A DNA stretch of 64,000 nt from Ciona savignyi. Taxonomy: Eukaryota > Chordata > Ascidiacea > Phlebobranchia > Cionidae. A program made the translations under genes and the position numbers. The notes below the pieces were generated by a model. The model was not told where the DNA came from. It did no database searches and worked only from the letters and a program-made list of their open reading frames with translations. Of the stretch, positions 1-11,940 are shown piece by piece; the stretch's first letter is position 1, and each line of letters opens with the position of its first letter. The stretch covers positions 1,817,627-1,881,626 of the forward strand of contig CH003313.1 of NCBI GenBank assembly GCA_000149265.1. Direction: 5' to 3'.

Positions 1-474
1 GCCAGTCAGAAAAGCTACACAATCCTAATACTAATTACAGCTCAACTGCTATATAGCCCTGATCTATATACCTATATACATAAATATAAAAACATAAGCT
101 TAATCACTGCCGCTACTGAATGCCAGTTCTTCATGAATGCTACTTAAACAAAGAACTCCGGACGAATATAGAGGGGGCTTCCCTATCGGTAATGTTTTTT
201 TACTCGATGTTGAAATTATTCGAGACAAGCCTGGACTTGTACACTAACACGTCACGCGAAGCGGAAAATACACTTGCACTAATTATCGAAGTACTTCCTC
301 TTTATTTACTCAATTTGACAATGTTTTACGAAATTGTAAGATTTGTTATTGTTTGTACATTACTATAGAAACAAAATTCAGTTCATTATGACGATCCCCT
401 ATTGTGCCCAAACAAACAACATAACACAAATGTGATTTCTATGGTAAATTCATTCATTTTTTGGTAGTAGCTTT
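1..474. other. AT-rich left edge, no gene seen
   Basis: An 82-codon open frame at 120-368 has no recognisable motif, splice sites or codon signature and is probably chance. No repeat I recognise. Confidence 0.4.
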
Positions 475-773
475 GTGGCATCGAGTTTGGTCTACTCGGA
501 GAGAATCTACTTTTTTTTCAAGACGATACCCGATACCACAAACGGTTCGGTATCTGCCTCCTTTCAATGATAATAAATCTTTTTGTTTTTTTGGCTGCAG
601 TATTGCCTTTTTGGCTGCAGTATTGCTAAAAAGGGAGTTTTGGTTTTTAATAAATGAAAAAAAAAGATTGTCGTCATTGAAAGAAGGCCGATACCGAACC
701 GTTTGTGGGGTCGCTATCTTCTCCTAAAAAGGAAAAAAAAGTCTCTCAGAGCAGACCAAACCTGATGCCACAC
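475..773. repeat. Foldback (long inverted repeat) MITE-like element
   Basis: The left arm starts with GTGGCATC, GTTTGGTCT and GGAGAGA. The right arm is its near-complementary partner, ending around 773 (TCTCT, AGACCAAAC, GATGCCAC). An inner pair (AACGGTTCGGTATC near 540 against GATACCGAACCGTT near 690) extends the stem. The centre near 590-630 holds a tandem duplication of a unit containing TTGGCTGCAGTATTG. No transposase is present, so this is a non-autonomous foldback element. I could not define a target duplication. Confidence 0.65.
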
Positions 774-1596
774 AGATTCTAAACCAATTTATCATTGAAC
801 TTTTGCATAGGACAGTTTGTGGGCATTCTCGAAATTGTCATTGGCAAATCGTGACGGTAAAATTATTCTGTTAAATTTAATTTGAGATCCTGGGTAAAGT
901 ATTTTTGGAAATCGTCATACGGCATTTTAACTAAACTAGTCTTTGGTTGGGTGTTAATTCTAATTCATGGTAATTGAATTGCACTTTAAAGATTTGTATA
1001 ATGCACATCTAAAGTGTGGTATTAAATCGCTTACGGGTTTTAAGATCTTTAACGGCCATTACTAAAAGGCAAATATAAAATAAATTAATGCAATGCTAGT
1101 TAAAAAGAGATCTTAAGTGTGCCTGCAATGCATACTAAAGGAGAAATGTGTTAACATTTAAAAGTGTACACTTCAAGTGCGCACAGAATCAAATATTTTT
1201 GGGTTTTAATCAAATTTTTTTTTTACATTTTGTGGACTAGTGTACTATGCTTTGTACATCTCTACAGACAAAAAACATTTGTACACAAACTAAAACCACC
1301 TAGGTGTGAAAAAATAGAAATTAAATGTGCCCTAAAGAGTGCATCCACCCAACTTTAATACTGGGATGGTATTGTGTATGATTTTCACTTAAAGGTTCTG
1401 ACTAAAACCGATCACTAGACACAAGCTACCCGTGGTAAATCTTCTTTTAGTGCTTAACCCATGGGAAAACAATCAAAATTTAAGCAGTCGGCATATCTAT
1501 TATTACATTTTTGTGTTTTTATTACTACAAACTGCTATCATTATTGGTGAGTTTACCACTTCGATTTTTGCAGAAAAAACAGTTTTAATTTGAAAA
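774..1596. other. Upstream region of SUCLG1, nothing else seen
   Basis: AT-rich DNA without a convincing coding frame. A pyrimidine-rich stretch ending TTTTGCAG at about 1566-1573, 23 bases before the SUCLG1 ATG, looks like a splice acceptor with no upstream donor assigned. In a tunicate it could be a spliced-leader trans-splice site (inference). Confidence 0.4.
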
Positions 1597-2592
1597 ATGT
1601 TGGCTTCCAGTTTAACTCGGCGCGTTCTGACCAACAGCAGACAGTTCATCCGATGCATGGGTTATGAAGCAACACGTAAAAACATGAAAATTAACTCCAG
1701 CACCAAAGTCATTTGCCAGGGTTTTACTGGAAAGCAAGGTACCTTCCATAGCAAGCAGGCAATAGCTTATGGAACAAATATGGTTGGTGGTGTATCCCCT
1801 AAAAAAGCTGGGACAACTCATCTTGGCTTGCCTGTGTTTAAAGATGTGAGTGAAGCCCGTCAAGCCACTGGTGCAGAGGCGTCTGTTATTTATGTACCTC
1901 CACCATTTGCAGCTGCTGCTATAATGGAGGCAATTGATGCTGAAATACCACTTGTGGTGTGCATCACTGAGGGTATTCCACAACAAGACATGGTTAAAGT
2001 TAAGAAGAGGTTACAGCAGCAAGATAAGACCAGGCTGATTGGACCTAACTGTCCTGGTATTATTCTTCCGGGCGAATGTAAGATCGGAATCATGCCAGGC
2101 CACATTCACATGCCCGGTAATATTGGCATTGTGTCCAGATCTGGTACATTGACCTATGAAGCTGTACATCAAACCACAAATGTAGGACTCGGGCAAACGC
2201 TGTGTGTTGGAATTGGTGGTGATCCTTTCAATGGAACCAATTTTGTTGACTGCTTGGAAGTTTTCCTCAATGATCCTCAGACGGAGGGTATTCTTCTCAT
2301 TGGTGAGATTGGTGGTGGGGCGGAAGAAAAGGCAGCTGCTTATCTTGCAGAGCACAACACCGGACCAGATGCGAAGCCTGTTGTCTCCTTTATCGCTGGC
2401 CTTACTGCTCCCCCTGGGAGGCGCATGGGTCATGCTGGAGCCATCATCGCTGGAGGTAAGGGAGGAGCAGAGGAGAAGATTGCAGCTCTGCGTGATGCGG
2501 GAGTCAATGTCACCCTTTCCCCCGCAGAGATGGGCATCTCAATGATCAAGGAATACACAAAATTCTATGGAGGAAGAAAGTCCAACGCTTAA
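1597..2592 (+). CDS. SUCLG1: Succinyl-CoA ligase [ADP/GDP-forming] subunit alpha, mitochondrial
   Basis: A 331-residue protein in one uninterrupted exon. The alpha subunit of succinyl-CoA ligase pairs with a beta subunit in the mitochondrial matrix and makes nucleoside triphosphate from succinyl-CoA in the citric acid cycle. Residues 1-30 are basic and hydroxylated without acids, as expected of a mitochondrial presequence. The CoA-binding domain follows ([14 protein letters not shown], then [15 protein letters not shown]). The ligase domain carries IGPNCPGII and the phosphohistidine loop RRMGHAGAI, with the active-site histidine at about residue 279. Length matches animal orthologues. The gene is odd in having no introns, whereas vertebrate SUCLG1 has many. 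It is not obviously a dead retrocopy because the frame is intact, and no poly(A) tract with flanking repeats is clear. Confidence 0.97.
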   Translation: MLASSLTRRVLTNSRQFIRCMGYEATRKNMKINSSTKVICQGFTGKQGTFHSKQAIAYGTNMVGGVSPKKAGTTHLGLPVFKDVSEARQATGAEASVIYVPPPFAAAAIMEAIDAEIPLVVCITEGIPQQDMVKVKKRLQQQDKTRLIGPNCPGIILPGECKIGIMPGHIHMPGNIGIVSRSGTLTYEAVHQTTNVGLGQTLCVGIGGDPFNGTNFVDCLEVFLNDPQTEGILLIGEIGGGAEEKAAAYLAEHNTGPDAKPVVSFIAGLTAPPGRRMGHAGAIIAGGKGGAEEKIAALRDAGVNVTLSPAEMGISMIKEYTKFYGGRKSNA

Positions 2593-2901
2593 AATTATTT
2601 ATTTATTCGCTCAGTTTATCTTTGACCTGCTCTGTTTATCTTGACCGTTTTACCAAAAAAAAAACAATATTACAAAAAATTGTTCCTGTAATCTGTTATA
2701 ATTTAAGAGACAGAGTAGTTAAATCATTGTCATTCGATCATCGAATTTATAAAAAAGATTATATATTAAATTTGATGTGCCAAATACATCATTTTTACTT
2801 GGAAAATTATTCAATATTAATGTTTCTATTATGTCAGATTTGTTGCTATGGCTAGGTGATTAATAATAAGGTGATCTAAATCTTAAATCAGCAGAAAAAC
2901 T

Positions 2902-5135
2902 ATGGCGACCAACAAGTTATTAAGACACATAAACTCTTTGCGTAAGTATCTACATATTGTGAATCCTCTAAACATACAATTTACATATATACATCCATAT
3001 TTTTGCTTCTGACAGGCCTACAGATAAGAATTTGCCGCAATGAGTCAAATTGCTCAAGTGCCTTTTTGACTGCAATTTCACAGAAACATGTGAATCAAAG
3101 TTTCTCGATTCCACATGTTTTGACGAAATGTAGATACACACAATTCATAAAAAATTCATCTGAATTAAGATCCACAGATGGTCTGTGTTGGAATTGCAGG
3201 TCAGTTAAAAATCACTTGTACGACCGATTAGTCTATTGGTTTAGTATGATGACTTTCAGCCAAAGGTTGCAGATACGAAACTGGTGGCTAGCTAGTCGGT
3301 TGTGTCCTTGGGGAAGGCACTTAACAAACATTGCCTTAACCCAGCGGATTAATGAGTTCTACCAAATTTAAAAAAACATGTAAAATTATACACAATCGAC
3401 ACACTGCAATAGATTCGGTAACCCGACTGTGGTTGTTAGATAATCTTACAATTGTTCGTGTGTTAACCCTCTTAGTTTTCCCATTCACAGGAATACACAT
3501 GAATATCCTAACCTATAAAATTCCAAACTTGATCATTTTTAATTGCTGTTTTTAAGGTAGAAAGAACGTCCAAAACTCCAAATTTTTCTGTCCAAGTTGT
3601 GGAGCTGCTTTACCAGTAGAGAAATCCGAAAATTATTTTACACTTTTTGATTTACAAACAGACTTTATCATTTCATTGCCAGATCTTCAACAAAAGTTCA
3701 AAGAATTGCAGGTGTCATTATTAAATAATGATTACTGTCAATTGTAAGAGTATATGCTGCAATGTTAAAATATTATCGAGTCCATGGCTTCCCAAAATTT
3801 TAAGCTTGCAATCCCTTTTAATTTATTAAAATTCTCTGTGACCCTTCTTCACGTTTAAAATCAGAACCAGATCGAAATATATACAACAGATGTGTGTGTG
3901 TGTGAAATTGACAGTCTCTTTTTGATTCATAAAGTACATTCGGCGACCCCCACCTGATTTAATCTGTTTAAAACCAAAAAGCTGTTTATTAATCACGGAA
4001 CTAAAAATTCCCAAAATATTAATATGTGTTGTCACTGGTGGATTGCGGACTTCTGACGTATGACTTTTTCACAGAAACTGCTTCATCCAGATAAATTTTC
4101 ACTGAAAAGTGCCACAGAGCAAGAGGTATCACAGTCGGTATCATCAAAGCTCAACAAGGCTTACTTCTGTTTGGCAAAACCATTGTCCAGAGGACTGTAC
4201 ATGTTAAAATTGCAAGGTTAGAAGAAAGTATAAAAAATGGCAACCAAGATGGCTAAGAATACAAAATGAACTAAATTTCGACTTTGGAAAATAAATGGTT
4301 TAAGTGTATACAACAAAGTGGTGATCATATACACATCACATTCATACTTTTGTTTGAAATATATGTTAATTGTCAGATTTGAAGTTTAAGAGTAAAAATC
4401 AGACAAAAAAACTTTAATTATTGTCTGAAAAGTATAGCTTGGCAAGGTGTTAGTTATTAAAGAATGGATGAACAAATGATTGGAAGTCCTAAACCTTATA
4501 TCCTTCCAAGTATGTAACGCACATTAGGTTTGATGACACCTAATTTCTGTCAGGAATCCACCTGGGTGAAGACGTCACTGCAGATGACCCAGACTTTCTC
4601 ATGGAAATTATGGAGATAAATGAGGAGGTGATTTACCTGTTATGGTAATTATGTTTATCCTCGGGAATAGAAAAACCAGGCAGTTAACACATGGGTAATC
4701 GTCAGATCACCTCGCACCCACTGCCAAATTACCGGAGCTATTGTCTATGATGGAGACATTCCTTCAATTTAGTACAACCCAATAATCTACTGGGTTCAGA
4801 CAAGGTATGTTGTCTGTCAAGTGCCTTGCCCAAGGACCAACCAACCAACCTGCAGCCCTTCAGTTGAAGGTCGAAACTTTAAGCTTCTACCTGTTCTGTA
4901 TCATTTTCAACATCGTTTGTTCATGTTGTTTTTTTATTTATAGGTTGCAGATGCTTCTATTGACCAGCTCAAAGAAATACAATCCAGCATAAAAGCAATA
5001 TTATCAAAATTGACCTTACAAATTGCGAGGGAATTTCATGATAATAATTTTGAAATGGCCAAACAACATTTAATTAAATTTAAATATTACAATAACATCG
5101 ATGAAAAATTAAAGGAAATAATACCACCCGTCTAA
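2902..5135 (+). CDS. HSCB: Iron-sulfur cluster co-chaperone HscB, mitochondrial
   Basis: Six coding exons: 2902-2941, 3016-3199, 3561-3711, 4075-4216, 4554-4627, 4944-5135. All phases agree and give 260 residues. HSCB is a J-protein that brings the ISCU scaffold to mitochondrial HSPA9 during iron-sulfur cluster transfer. A basic N-terminal presequence is followed by the animal-specific zinc motif CWNC (residues 71-74) with CPSC (85-88). The J domain holds HPDKF (HPD at 129-131), and a C-terminal three-helix region carries LMEIMEINEE, the ISCU-binding part. Exon 3 must use the AG at 3559-3560. The AG five bases earlier would put a stop in frame. Introns 2 and 5 hold SINE-1 copies. A TTTAAATCAGCAG sequence just before the ATG may be a trans-splice acceptor. 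AATAAA lies 13 bases after the stop. Confidence 0.95.
3221..3518 (+). mobile_element. SINE-1 copy in HSCB intron 2
   Basis: Near full length. The tRNA-like head runs from CGACCGATTAGTCT through the B-box-like GATACGAAACTGG, followed by the central domain TTGTGTCCTTGGGGAAGG and the 3' end ACATGAATATCC. SINE-1 shows about 25 copies in the window with this layout. Confidence 0.85.
4645..4880 (-). mobile_element. SINE-1 copy in HSCB intron 5
   Basis: Reverse orientation. It starts with the 3'-end motif (complement of GGATAAACAT) and ends within the head. It is diverged and slightly truncated. Confidence 0.75.
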
Positions 5136-5600
5136 AATAGAATCAGTAAATAAATATGTTGTAAAATCAAATTATTATTGTAATTGTACTACATACACTC
5201 CACAAAAACTGCAAGTATGGAAGAATTAGTATTTTGCATAATAATAATAATAAAGTCTTGGACAACAAAAATTAATGGCATAGAATAAGGATTGTGCAAG
5301 TATTTCTTTTATACAATCTTGATTATATATAATAGTGTGCATCAAATTATTAAGTTGTGAATTATTTACTAATAATAAATCAAAAGGTATAATAAATCAA
5401 TGTAAAGTTATATAAAAAGTATAATTTAATTAAGAGGAACATTGAAGAATAAGGAAATAGCACAAACCAAACTAGTTTACGTTTTATACGGAAAACACAA
5501 TTTGTACCATATGGTCATAAATTACTTCGGTTAGTTCACTTTTTGTATTTTAGTCCTACAGAATCAAACTACCTAATGTTCTTTAATTATTTTCACCAAT
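5136..5600. other. Convergent 3' intergenic region between HSCB and the esterase gene
   Basis: AT-rich spacer between two converging genes, with a short AAT run near 5240-5252. No other feature seen. Confidence 0.5.
5148..5153 (+). terminator. Polyadenylation signal of HSCB
   Basis: AATAAA 13 bases beyond the HSCB stop codon, the first canonical hexamer downstream. Confidence 0.5.
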
Positions 5601-8600
5601 TTAATGGTCTTCAAATAGATTCATTCTTTTCTGTCTAAACTTGTTCCTTATGGTAAGTGTATCATTTATATAAACAGATTTGGGGAACGGCGGCCAGGAT
5701 AACATCTTGCTGATTTCTGGAGATCTATAAATAGAAGTATTATTGTATTTTAGTTCCAACCGGTTAGTCTGGTGGTTTAATGCAAAGCTTTTCAACTGAA
5801 AGGTTTTAGGTTCGAAACTGGTCGCTAGCTATTCGATTGTGTCTTTGGGCAAGGCACTTAACGAACAGTGCCTGAACTCAGCGAATTAATGGATCATACT
5901 AAATTAAAGGCACATGTGGATGATTGCCCGTGTGTTAACCCCCTTGGGTTTCCCACTAACGGGGATAAACATGAATATCCTATCCTATGTAAAAATGGTA
6001 CCACTACTGATATATTACTCCATTGAGAACAAATTAGAAGTAGATTCATCAAAAATTTGCTACAAATTCGAACAGTTTTGGTCACTTTTCTCACCCTGTT
6101 TCTGCAAATGTTGCCAGGATCTTCATAAGTTTTCTGCTTAATTCCCGTTCCTGCAGAGTAAAAGTAAGACCACGCTCTTGTAGATGTGGCAAGAAGGGAA
6201 ATCCGAGGAAAAACAACAAATCATCACAGTGATCAGCACGTTTGAAGTCGTAGGGTCTTGGGTTCAAAACCCGAGTAAGGGAGGGTTGGGCAGCAAATTC
6301 ATACAGATAGACTTGAGCACCATTGAATAACTCTAAATGAATAAAATTCAAATGAATATATAAAATATATTGAAAAAAAATGTCATGGTCAGAATGTGAA
6401 TAAGCAAGCTAATTGGTGACACAATGGGTCTTGGTTTTAATTAAACATGGTTTTTGTTGCAAATGTTTACTATCTAAAAACAGTATTTTTATGCCACTTT
6501 CCAACAAATATCAACAAACATTTAAAAAAACTTAAAAAATCTGGTGGTTTAATGCGTTGCCTTTCAACTGAAGGGTTGCAGATTCGAAACTGATCGCTAG
6601 CTAGTTGATTGTGTCCTTGGGCAAGGCACTTAACTGACATGCCTAAATCCAGCAGATTTATGGGTTCTACCAAATTGAAAGAACGTGTAAATCATACACA
6701 ACGCACTGCAATAGATCAGGTAACCCGACAATGGGTGCGAGGTGATCTGACGATTCCCGTATATTAACCTCCTTGGTTTTCCCATTCACTGGAATAAATA
6801 TCACATCCTAGTATAATTTAAGTAAAATATTCCATACATATAGGGAATTAACAAAAACCTTGATAACCTTATAATCTGAGCAGGAGGTTATTAACTAATG
6901 CAATTTGAAAAACCTAAAATGACCGTGGTTTTTTCTCCATAAAACTGTTGCAGTTGGTAATCTTTCACATAAACCACACGCAATATGGATCTAACATGCC
7001 TGTATATGCTTTGCCGATATTGGCAGCTTTTGAAGAGTACCATGAATCAGTTAAGTAGTCTGCTTCTGCTTTTACAGTCTCAATGCCTGGTTTTGTGGAA
7101 CCAATATACTCTTCGATAATTTTTTCGCTGTTTTTTAAGTGAGGATGGTATTTTGCCAAGTCATCCCGAATTAATAACTCTGCACTTTTATGGGTGTGTG
7201 ATGATGCTAAAAAAATAAACGTTAAAATAAATGAATAAAAACAAATTAAATTACAGAAATACTGGTTATAATTTAGTAAAATAATCTAGGTTTAGTGCAA
7301 GCAAACCAGCTTATTCTATTATAGAAAATCGCACAGTAGGATTAAAACTATCCATTTTAGATGATAAATTCTTACTTCTGTTTTAATTTGCAGAATGTTT
7401 TTGCTTTTTTTGGTCTTGTAATTAGTAATTACATAAATATTATTGTTAAAACTCTTGCCTTTTAATTTATTACAGGAGTAAAATTGTGTAAAGCAAAATG
7501 CAAAAATATCTATAAACATTACATATTTACCTTTGTCAAAATTAGGAATAAATTTACGGCCCAAAACGAAATCCATCTCGCCACTAACCACACCAAGAAG
7601 AAGAGGAATTTTCGGATCAAATTGACTAGATTTAAGTTTCTTGTTCGGATAATCAGTGAAAAATTCGCCATCCAAAGTAGGGTAAAATTTCTGCGAATAT
7701 TTCAATGCAAATTAATCAGTGCGATGTATTGAGATTTGTACAATGGTAAAAAGAAAAATATCATATGAATGCTTGCAATATAAAGTACAGAAATAAAGGC
7801 CTTTTAGGTTCATGTCCGGTATCAAAACATTTAGAAAAGTTGACATATATAACCATAAAAGGAAAAAATATATAACCATGTTAGTTAAGGATTGCCGATG
7901 TAACTACTAGAACTGTTCAAACACTGCTTTAATCCAGGGTGCGCAACAGGATTTAGCACAACAATGCAATAGATTCGGTAACCCTACAACATTGATATTG
8001 CCAGACGATATCTGGGGATAAAGTCCGACTGATTAGTCTGGTGGATTAGTGAGTCAGCGTTCGACCGATGGGTGGCAGATTCGAAACTGATCACTTGCTA
8101 GTCGTTTGTGTCCTTGGGCAAAGCACTTTATTGCCTGAACCCAAAGGATTAGTGGGTTCTACTAAATTTAAGAAAAGTGTAAATTATACACAACAAACTG
8201 CAATAGTTTGAGTAACCCAACGGTGGACACGAGGTAATCTGACGGTTACACGTGTGTTAAGCCTCTTGGTTTTTCATTCGCGGGAATAAACATGAATACT
8301 TTATCTTATCCTAAGTCATCAATATCTAAATCCATCAAATATAACTAACCATATTCAAAGATTTCGTAGCACCAATCATTTCGCTGGTAGTTACATGATT
8401 ACGCAAGCATGTGGATGTATGGGCATTGTCCCAGAATTTACATTTTAATTTCTCTGCTAGTCTGTTGATATATGGATAAAAGTATTTTTAAATCAGTTTA
8501 AATGTATAATTGGGTATTCAACAACACATGTTTTACAGTTATACTATATAAAAACACATTATATTCTAATTGCATTTTTAAATCCACATGGGAAAATAAT

Positions 8601-11402
8601 ATTCTGGTTCTATCTGTATAAAGACAAACTGTGTACCGGTACAAGTATTGCAATATAAAACATTTTTTTATTATATACAAAAAAAATATTAAAAAAATAC
8701 AGTTTATTTGATATTGCAAAAATATTGTACTTTATTTAATATTAAAACTGTACTTGATTGTTTGTTCAGCGGGATTGTGGTGTTGAAACTCAGGATCATT
8801 CGGGGGTAAAGTTACAACTCCGCTCATTGCAACAGCTCGGTGGAATAACCCCTCACTCTTTGGGGACATCATGTGGGCAGAAACTGAGAAACCACCCGAT
8901 GATTGTCCGATCAGCGTGACTTTTTGTGGATCCCCACCAAATGCACGAATGTTGTCTCTATGGAATGTTTTGGTTTAATTGATATTTATTCTCAACTGAT
9001 ACTTAAATAAATTAATTCTTAAACCCCAAAGGAAACTTGATTATTTTTTTAAAATTGCTTTTAGGCAAGTTGATTGTTATTTTTTTAAAAAAAACTGAAG
9101 AGAACACATATTTAAAATTACATATAAATTGCCCATTTTAAAATAATGAAATCATATATATAATTATATAAAAGCATATATATCATATATAATATAGCAT
9201 ATGTCATGTGTGACAAATTGTGAGATTAGACATACCTGACCCATTTCAGTGCCTTAACCTGGTCCATTAATCCCGAATTCCCAGGTGCCCAGTCATCTTC
9301 GAGTGTTAGGAATCCGAAAACCCCAACCCTGTATTGAATTGAAACCACCAGCACATCTTCAAACGCAGAGAGCATCCACATTTTCGGGGTTGAGGCTGCG
9401 AACTGGAGCCCACCTCCGTGAATCCACACTAACACCTGATAGTGGATGATTTTTGAAATTTCATGGCATTAATCTAATTATATATTGGATCTTGTATTTT
9501 GGACTGAATTGTCCGATGAGTTTGTGCGTCGCCTTTCCGCCGAAAGATTGAAGGTATGAAACTGGTTGCTAGCGAGTGGGTAAGGCAATTAATGGACATT
9601 GCCTGAACCCAGCAGATTCATGGGTTTTACCATTTGACTATTGCCCGTGTGTTAAGCCCCTTGACTTTTCCATTCACAAGGATAAACAAAATATACTATG
9701 CTATTTCAAAATTTGAGCTAAACAAGCAAGCAAGCAGTAAGTTTTAACGCTGTTACCTAACATTAGAAATATATGTTTAAATGAATTTAAAATGAAAATG
9801 AACGACTATTTTAGAGAAAATTATAAAATGCATATATGTAAACCGATCCACAACTAATTCTTTAATAACATCCTTATATGTAGGCCTTATATATATATAT
9901 ACAGGAAATGATAAAATAATAAATGCATCATCCAGACAGATTTTTTTATATAAACCAATTTATCATTTAACATTATAACACTATATGATTACCGGTAATC
10001 CTGTTCTCTTTGCTGCCTCCGATGGTTTGGTGGGCGAAAACACATTTAATGTCAAACAGTTTTCACTTAAAGTTTGATTTGAATCAATCAAAGCATTAAA
10101 CCAAGTGTCTTTACGGAAATTGTTAAGTGCATTGCGGTCCTAAGGAAGTAAAAGTTATTTACATGCAATAGCCATTACAGCACTAACTACCGATATCATT
10201 ATCAGTATAAAATTTTAGTATCCAGATTGTACATAATCAGCCAAAAAAATACATAATCAGCAAAAAAAATAAGTATCTATACTGTAAGATATTAAACCAA
10301 AAAAAAAACAATTTAATCTTCACTTTTGAATCAGTTGAAAATTTTGGGAGATTAAGTTTTTCATTAGCCCACCTGACTACAGAAAGCAACATTCTCGCTG
10401 GTGGCATCTTTAACACCCTCCCACACCCATGGGTCAACAGGGGGGCGGAATCTAAACGTATAGTCTGGTGATCTCGCATATGGAACACCGAAAAAGGAAT
10501 AAACATCCCGGTCTGACTCCAGAGCTTTGCGAGTGGTCCCTCTTATCCAGCCAAACTGTGTTTTTACTCTCAAATCTAAAAATATTTAAAATGTGTAACA
10601 CATGCTTTTATAGAATTGATCTTGTTAAAATATACTGGTTACATGTTACAGCAATCCAAATCAATTTTATAGTTTCGGCTGTTTTATCATTTTAAACAAA
10701 GTCAGAATTTTATAACAGGCACAAAAATAGAAATAATATATAGGAGTAAGGATAGCCTATTATACTCATGTTTATCTTTAAGATAGGAAACACATATGGG
10801 TGGTTGATTGAAACACAAATATTCATTAATCATTATACCACTATAACACAGTTAGCGCTACAGATGTATTGTGTTGTATAAAACAAATTCATTGTTTTTA
10901 TCTTTGTTGAACTCAAAATTTAATGTGTTCAGACTGCAGCTGTCTTTTGTCAAGCGCTTAGACATACTAAGCTGGCTGAAGCACTGCCGCTGAGCCAATC
11001 CTGCTACACATGCTCGATACATCCCTTGGTAATGCACGTTGCTAGTAAGAAACCAGCATCTAGTCAGTATCTCTAATTACTACAGTAGATCTCGAATCAC
11101 TTGGACGGTTAGGTTTAGCGTTGCGATTCCAAGCGATCCTGTAGTAATTAGAGACACCAGGATCTAGCCTTGATGCACTTAACAATACTTAAATCTAATA
11201 CATTAATAGCTAAAGCAATGCTCCTATCATATATTACATGCTGGTATGCCCATAAAGAATAATACCACAACTGTTTAATCATTTTGATTTATTATTCAAC
11301 TATCACTTACCGGTATCAGTTTCAGAGTTTACCACATTAAAAAAGGCTGGAATCAGAAAAAGAAATAGTGTGCATGTCTTTCCTGGCAATAATGTCAACA
11401 TT
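5601..11402 (-). CDS. Secreted carboxylesterase/cholinesterase-family enzyme (apparent frameshift in first exon)
   Basis: Ten exons, 5' to 3': 11402-11311, 10575-10373, 10139-9993, 9435-9236, 8957-8754, 8461-8350, 7690-7531, 7206-7000, 6332-6095, 5724-5601. The product is about 560 residues, usual for the type-B carboxylesterase family. Family landmarks are FFGVPYA, ENCLTLNVF, VLVWIHGGG, IQYRVGVFGFL and NSGLMDQVKALKWVRDNI. The nucleophile elbow is GQSSGG (usually GESAGG), the acid lies in SGEMDFVLG and the histidine in ADHCDDLLFFLG, so the Ser-Glu-His triad is present. Exon 1 encodes a hydrophobic signal peptide. A run of seven T on the coding strand shifts its frame by one, giving a stop unless one base is absent. 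Intron 8 appears to be GC-AG: donor ACAG/GC at 7000-6998. A normal GT site nearby would break phase or read a stop. SINE-1 copies sit in introns 4, 6, 8 and 9. Substrate is unknown. Confidence 0.9.
5757..5989 (+). mobile_element. SINE-1 copy in esterase intron 9
   Basis: Head, central TTGGGCAAGGCACTTAA motif and 3' end GGGATAAACATGAATATCC are present. The segment between TTAAAGGCAC and GATTGCCCGTG is deleted. It lies opposite to the gene's strand. Confidence 0.85.
6540..6811 (+). mobile_element. SINE-1 copy in esterase intron 8
   Basis: Starts at CTGGTGGTTTAATG, so it lacks the first bases of the head. Otherwise it is complete to the GGAATAAAT 3' end. Confidence 0.85.
8024..8312 (+). mobile_element. 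SINE-1 copy in esterase intron 6
   Basis: Full-length copy from CCGACTGATTAGTCTGG to a TTATCTTATCC tail. A separate 30-base fragment of the same family (CAATAGATTCGGTAACCC) lies just upstream near 7965. Confidence 0.85.
9511..9703 (+). mobile_element. SINE-1 copy in esterase intron 4, internally deleted
   Basis: The head begins GTCCGATGAGTTTG. Part of the central domain and the CACTGCAATAG region are missing. The 3' end is GGATAAACAAAATATAC. Confidence 0.75.
11065..11160. repeat. Hairpin MITE, TTAGGTTTAG core (family H)
   Basis: A near-perfect inverted repeat. The left arm has TCTCTAATTACTACAG and GATC, and the right arm has GATCCTGTAGTAATTAGAGA. The loop contains TTAGGTTTAG. It is related to the larger copy at 42880-43091. 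It lies about 340 bases inside the esterase gene, in intron 1. Confidence 0.7.
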
Positions 11403-11681
11403 ACAGAAAATATGTGTAACTAATTCTTGTTTTAGAGGCCTATGGATCACCTAAAATTACATACAGGTATTAGTTTTGTTATGGTATTGATTGACACCAA
11501 CTATTTTAACAGAAAACAAATTGGAATACAATCAAGCTCTTAACGTCAGCAAAAAATGTCAATACAGAAATATTTCAAAAATAATACAGAGGCTACATGG
11601 AGATACAGTAATACCCTACTCGTACAATTTAAACCCAAGTTTTTAAATTTTAATGTAATAACTTAATAATTTGTCACACCA

Positions 11682-11940
11682 ATTAGTATGGGGGGTTACG
11701 GGTTAGTGTGAGTGCGACGCCTTTCAACGAAAAGGTTGCAGATTCGGAAATAGTCGCATGCTAGTCGGTTGTGTCCTTGGACAAGGCACTTAACAGACAT
11801 TGTCTGAAGCCAGCGGATTAATGAGTTCTACCAATTTAAAAAAGCGTGTGAATCATGCACAACACACTGTAGCTATTGCCGGTAATTCGACGGTGGGCGC
11901 GAAGAGATTTACGGGGGGATAAACATGAATATCCTTTCCT
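11682..11940 (+). mobile_element. SINE-1 copy
   Basis: Diverged head (GTGCGACGCCTTTCAACG), intact central TTGTGTCCTTGGACAAGG, and 3' end GGGGATAAACATGAATATCC. A short deletion removes the CCCGTGTGTTAACC block. Confidence 0.8.

Noticed and set aside
120..368. 82-codon open frame near the left edge
   Set aside because: No family resemblance, no flanking splice or promoter support, and AT-rich context.
3221..3300. Functional tRNA genes at SINE heads
   Set aside because: B-box-like motifs are present, but cloverleaf stems are incomplete and the units are dispersed repeats with SINE 3' ends.
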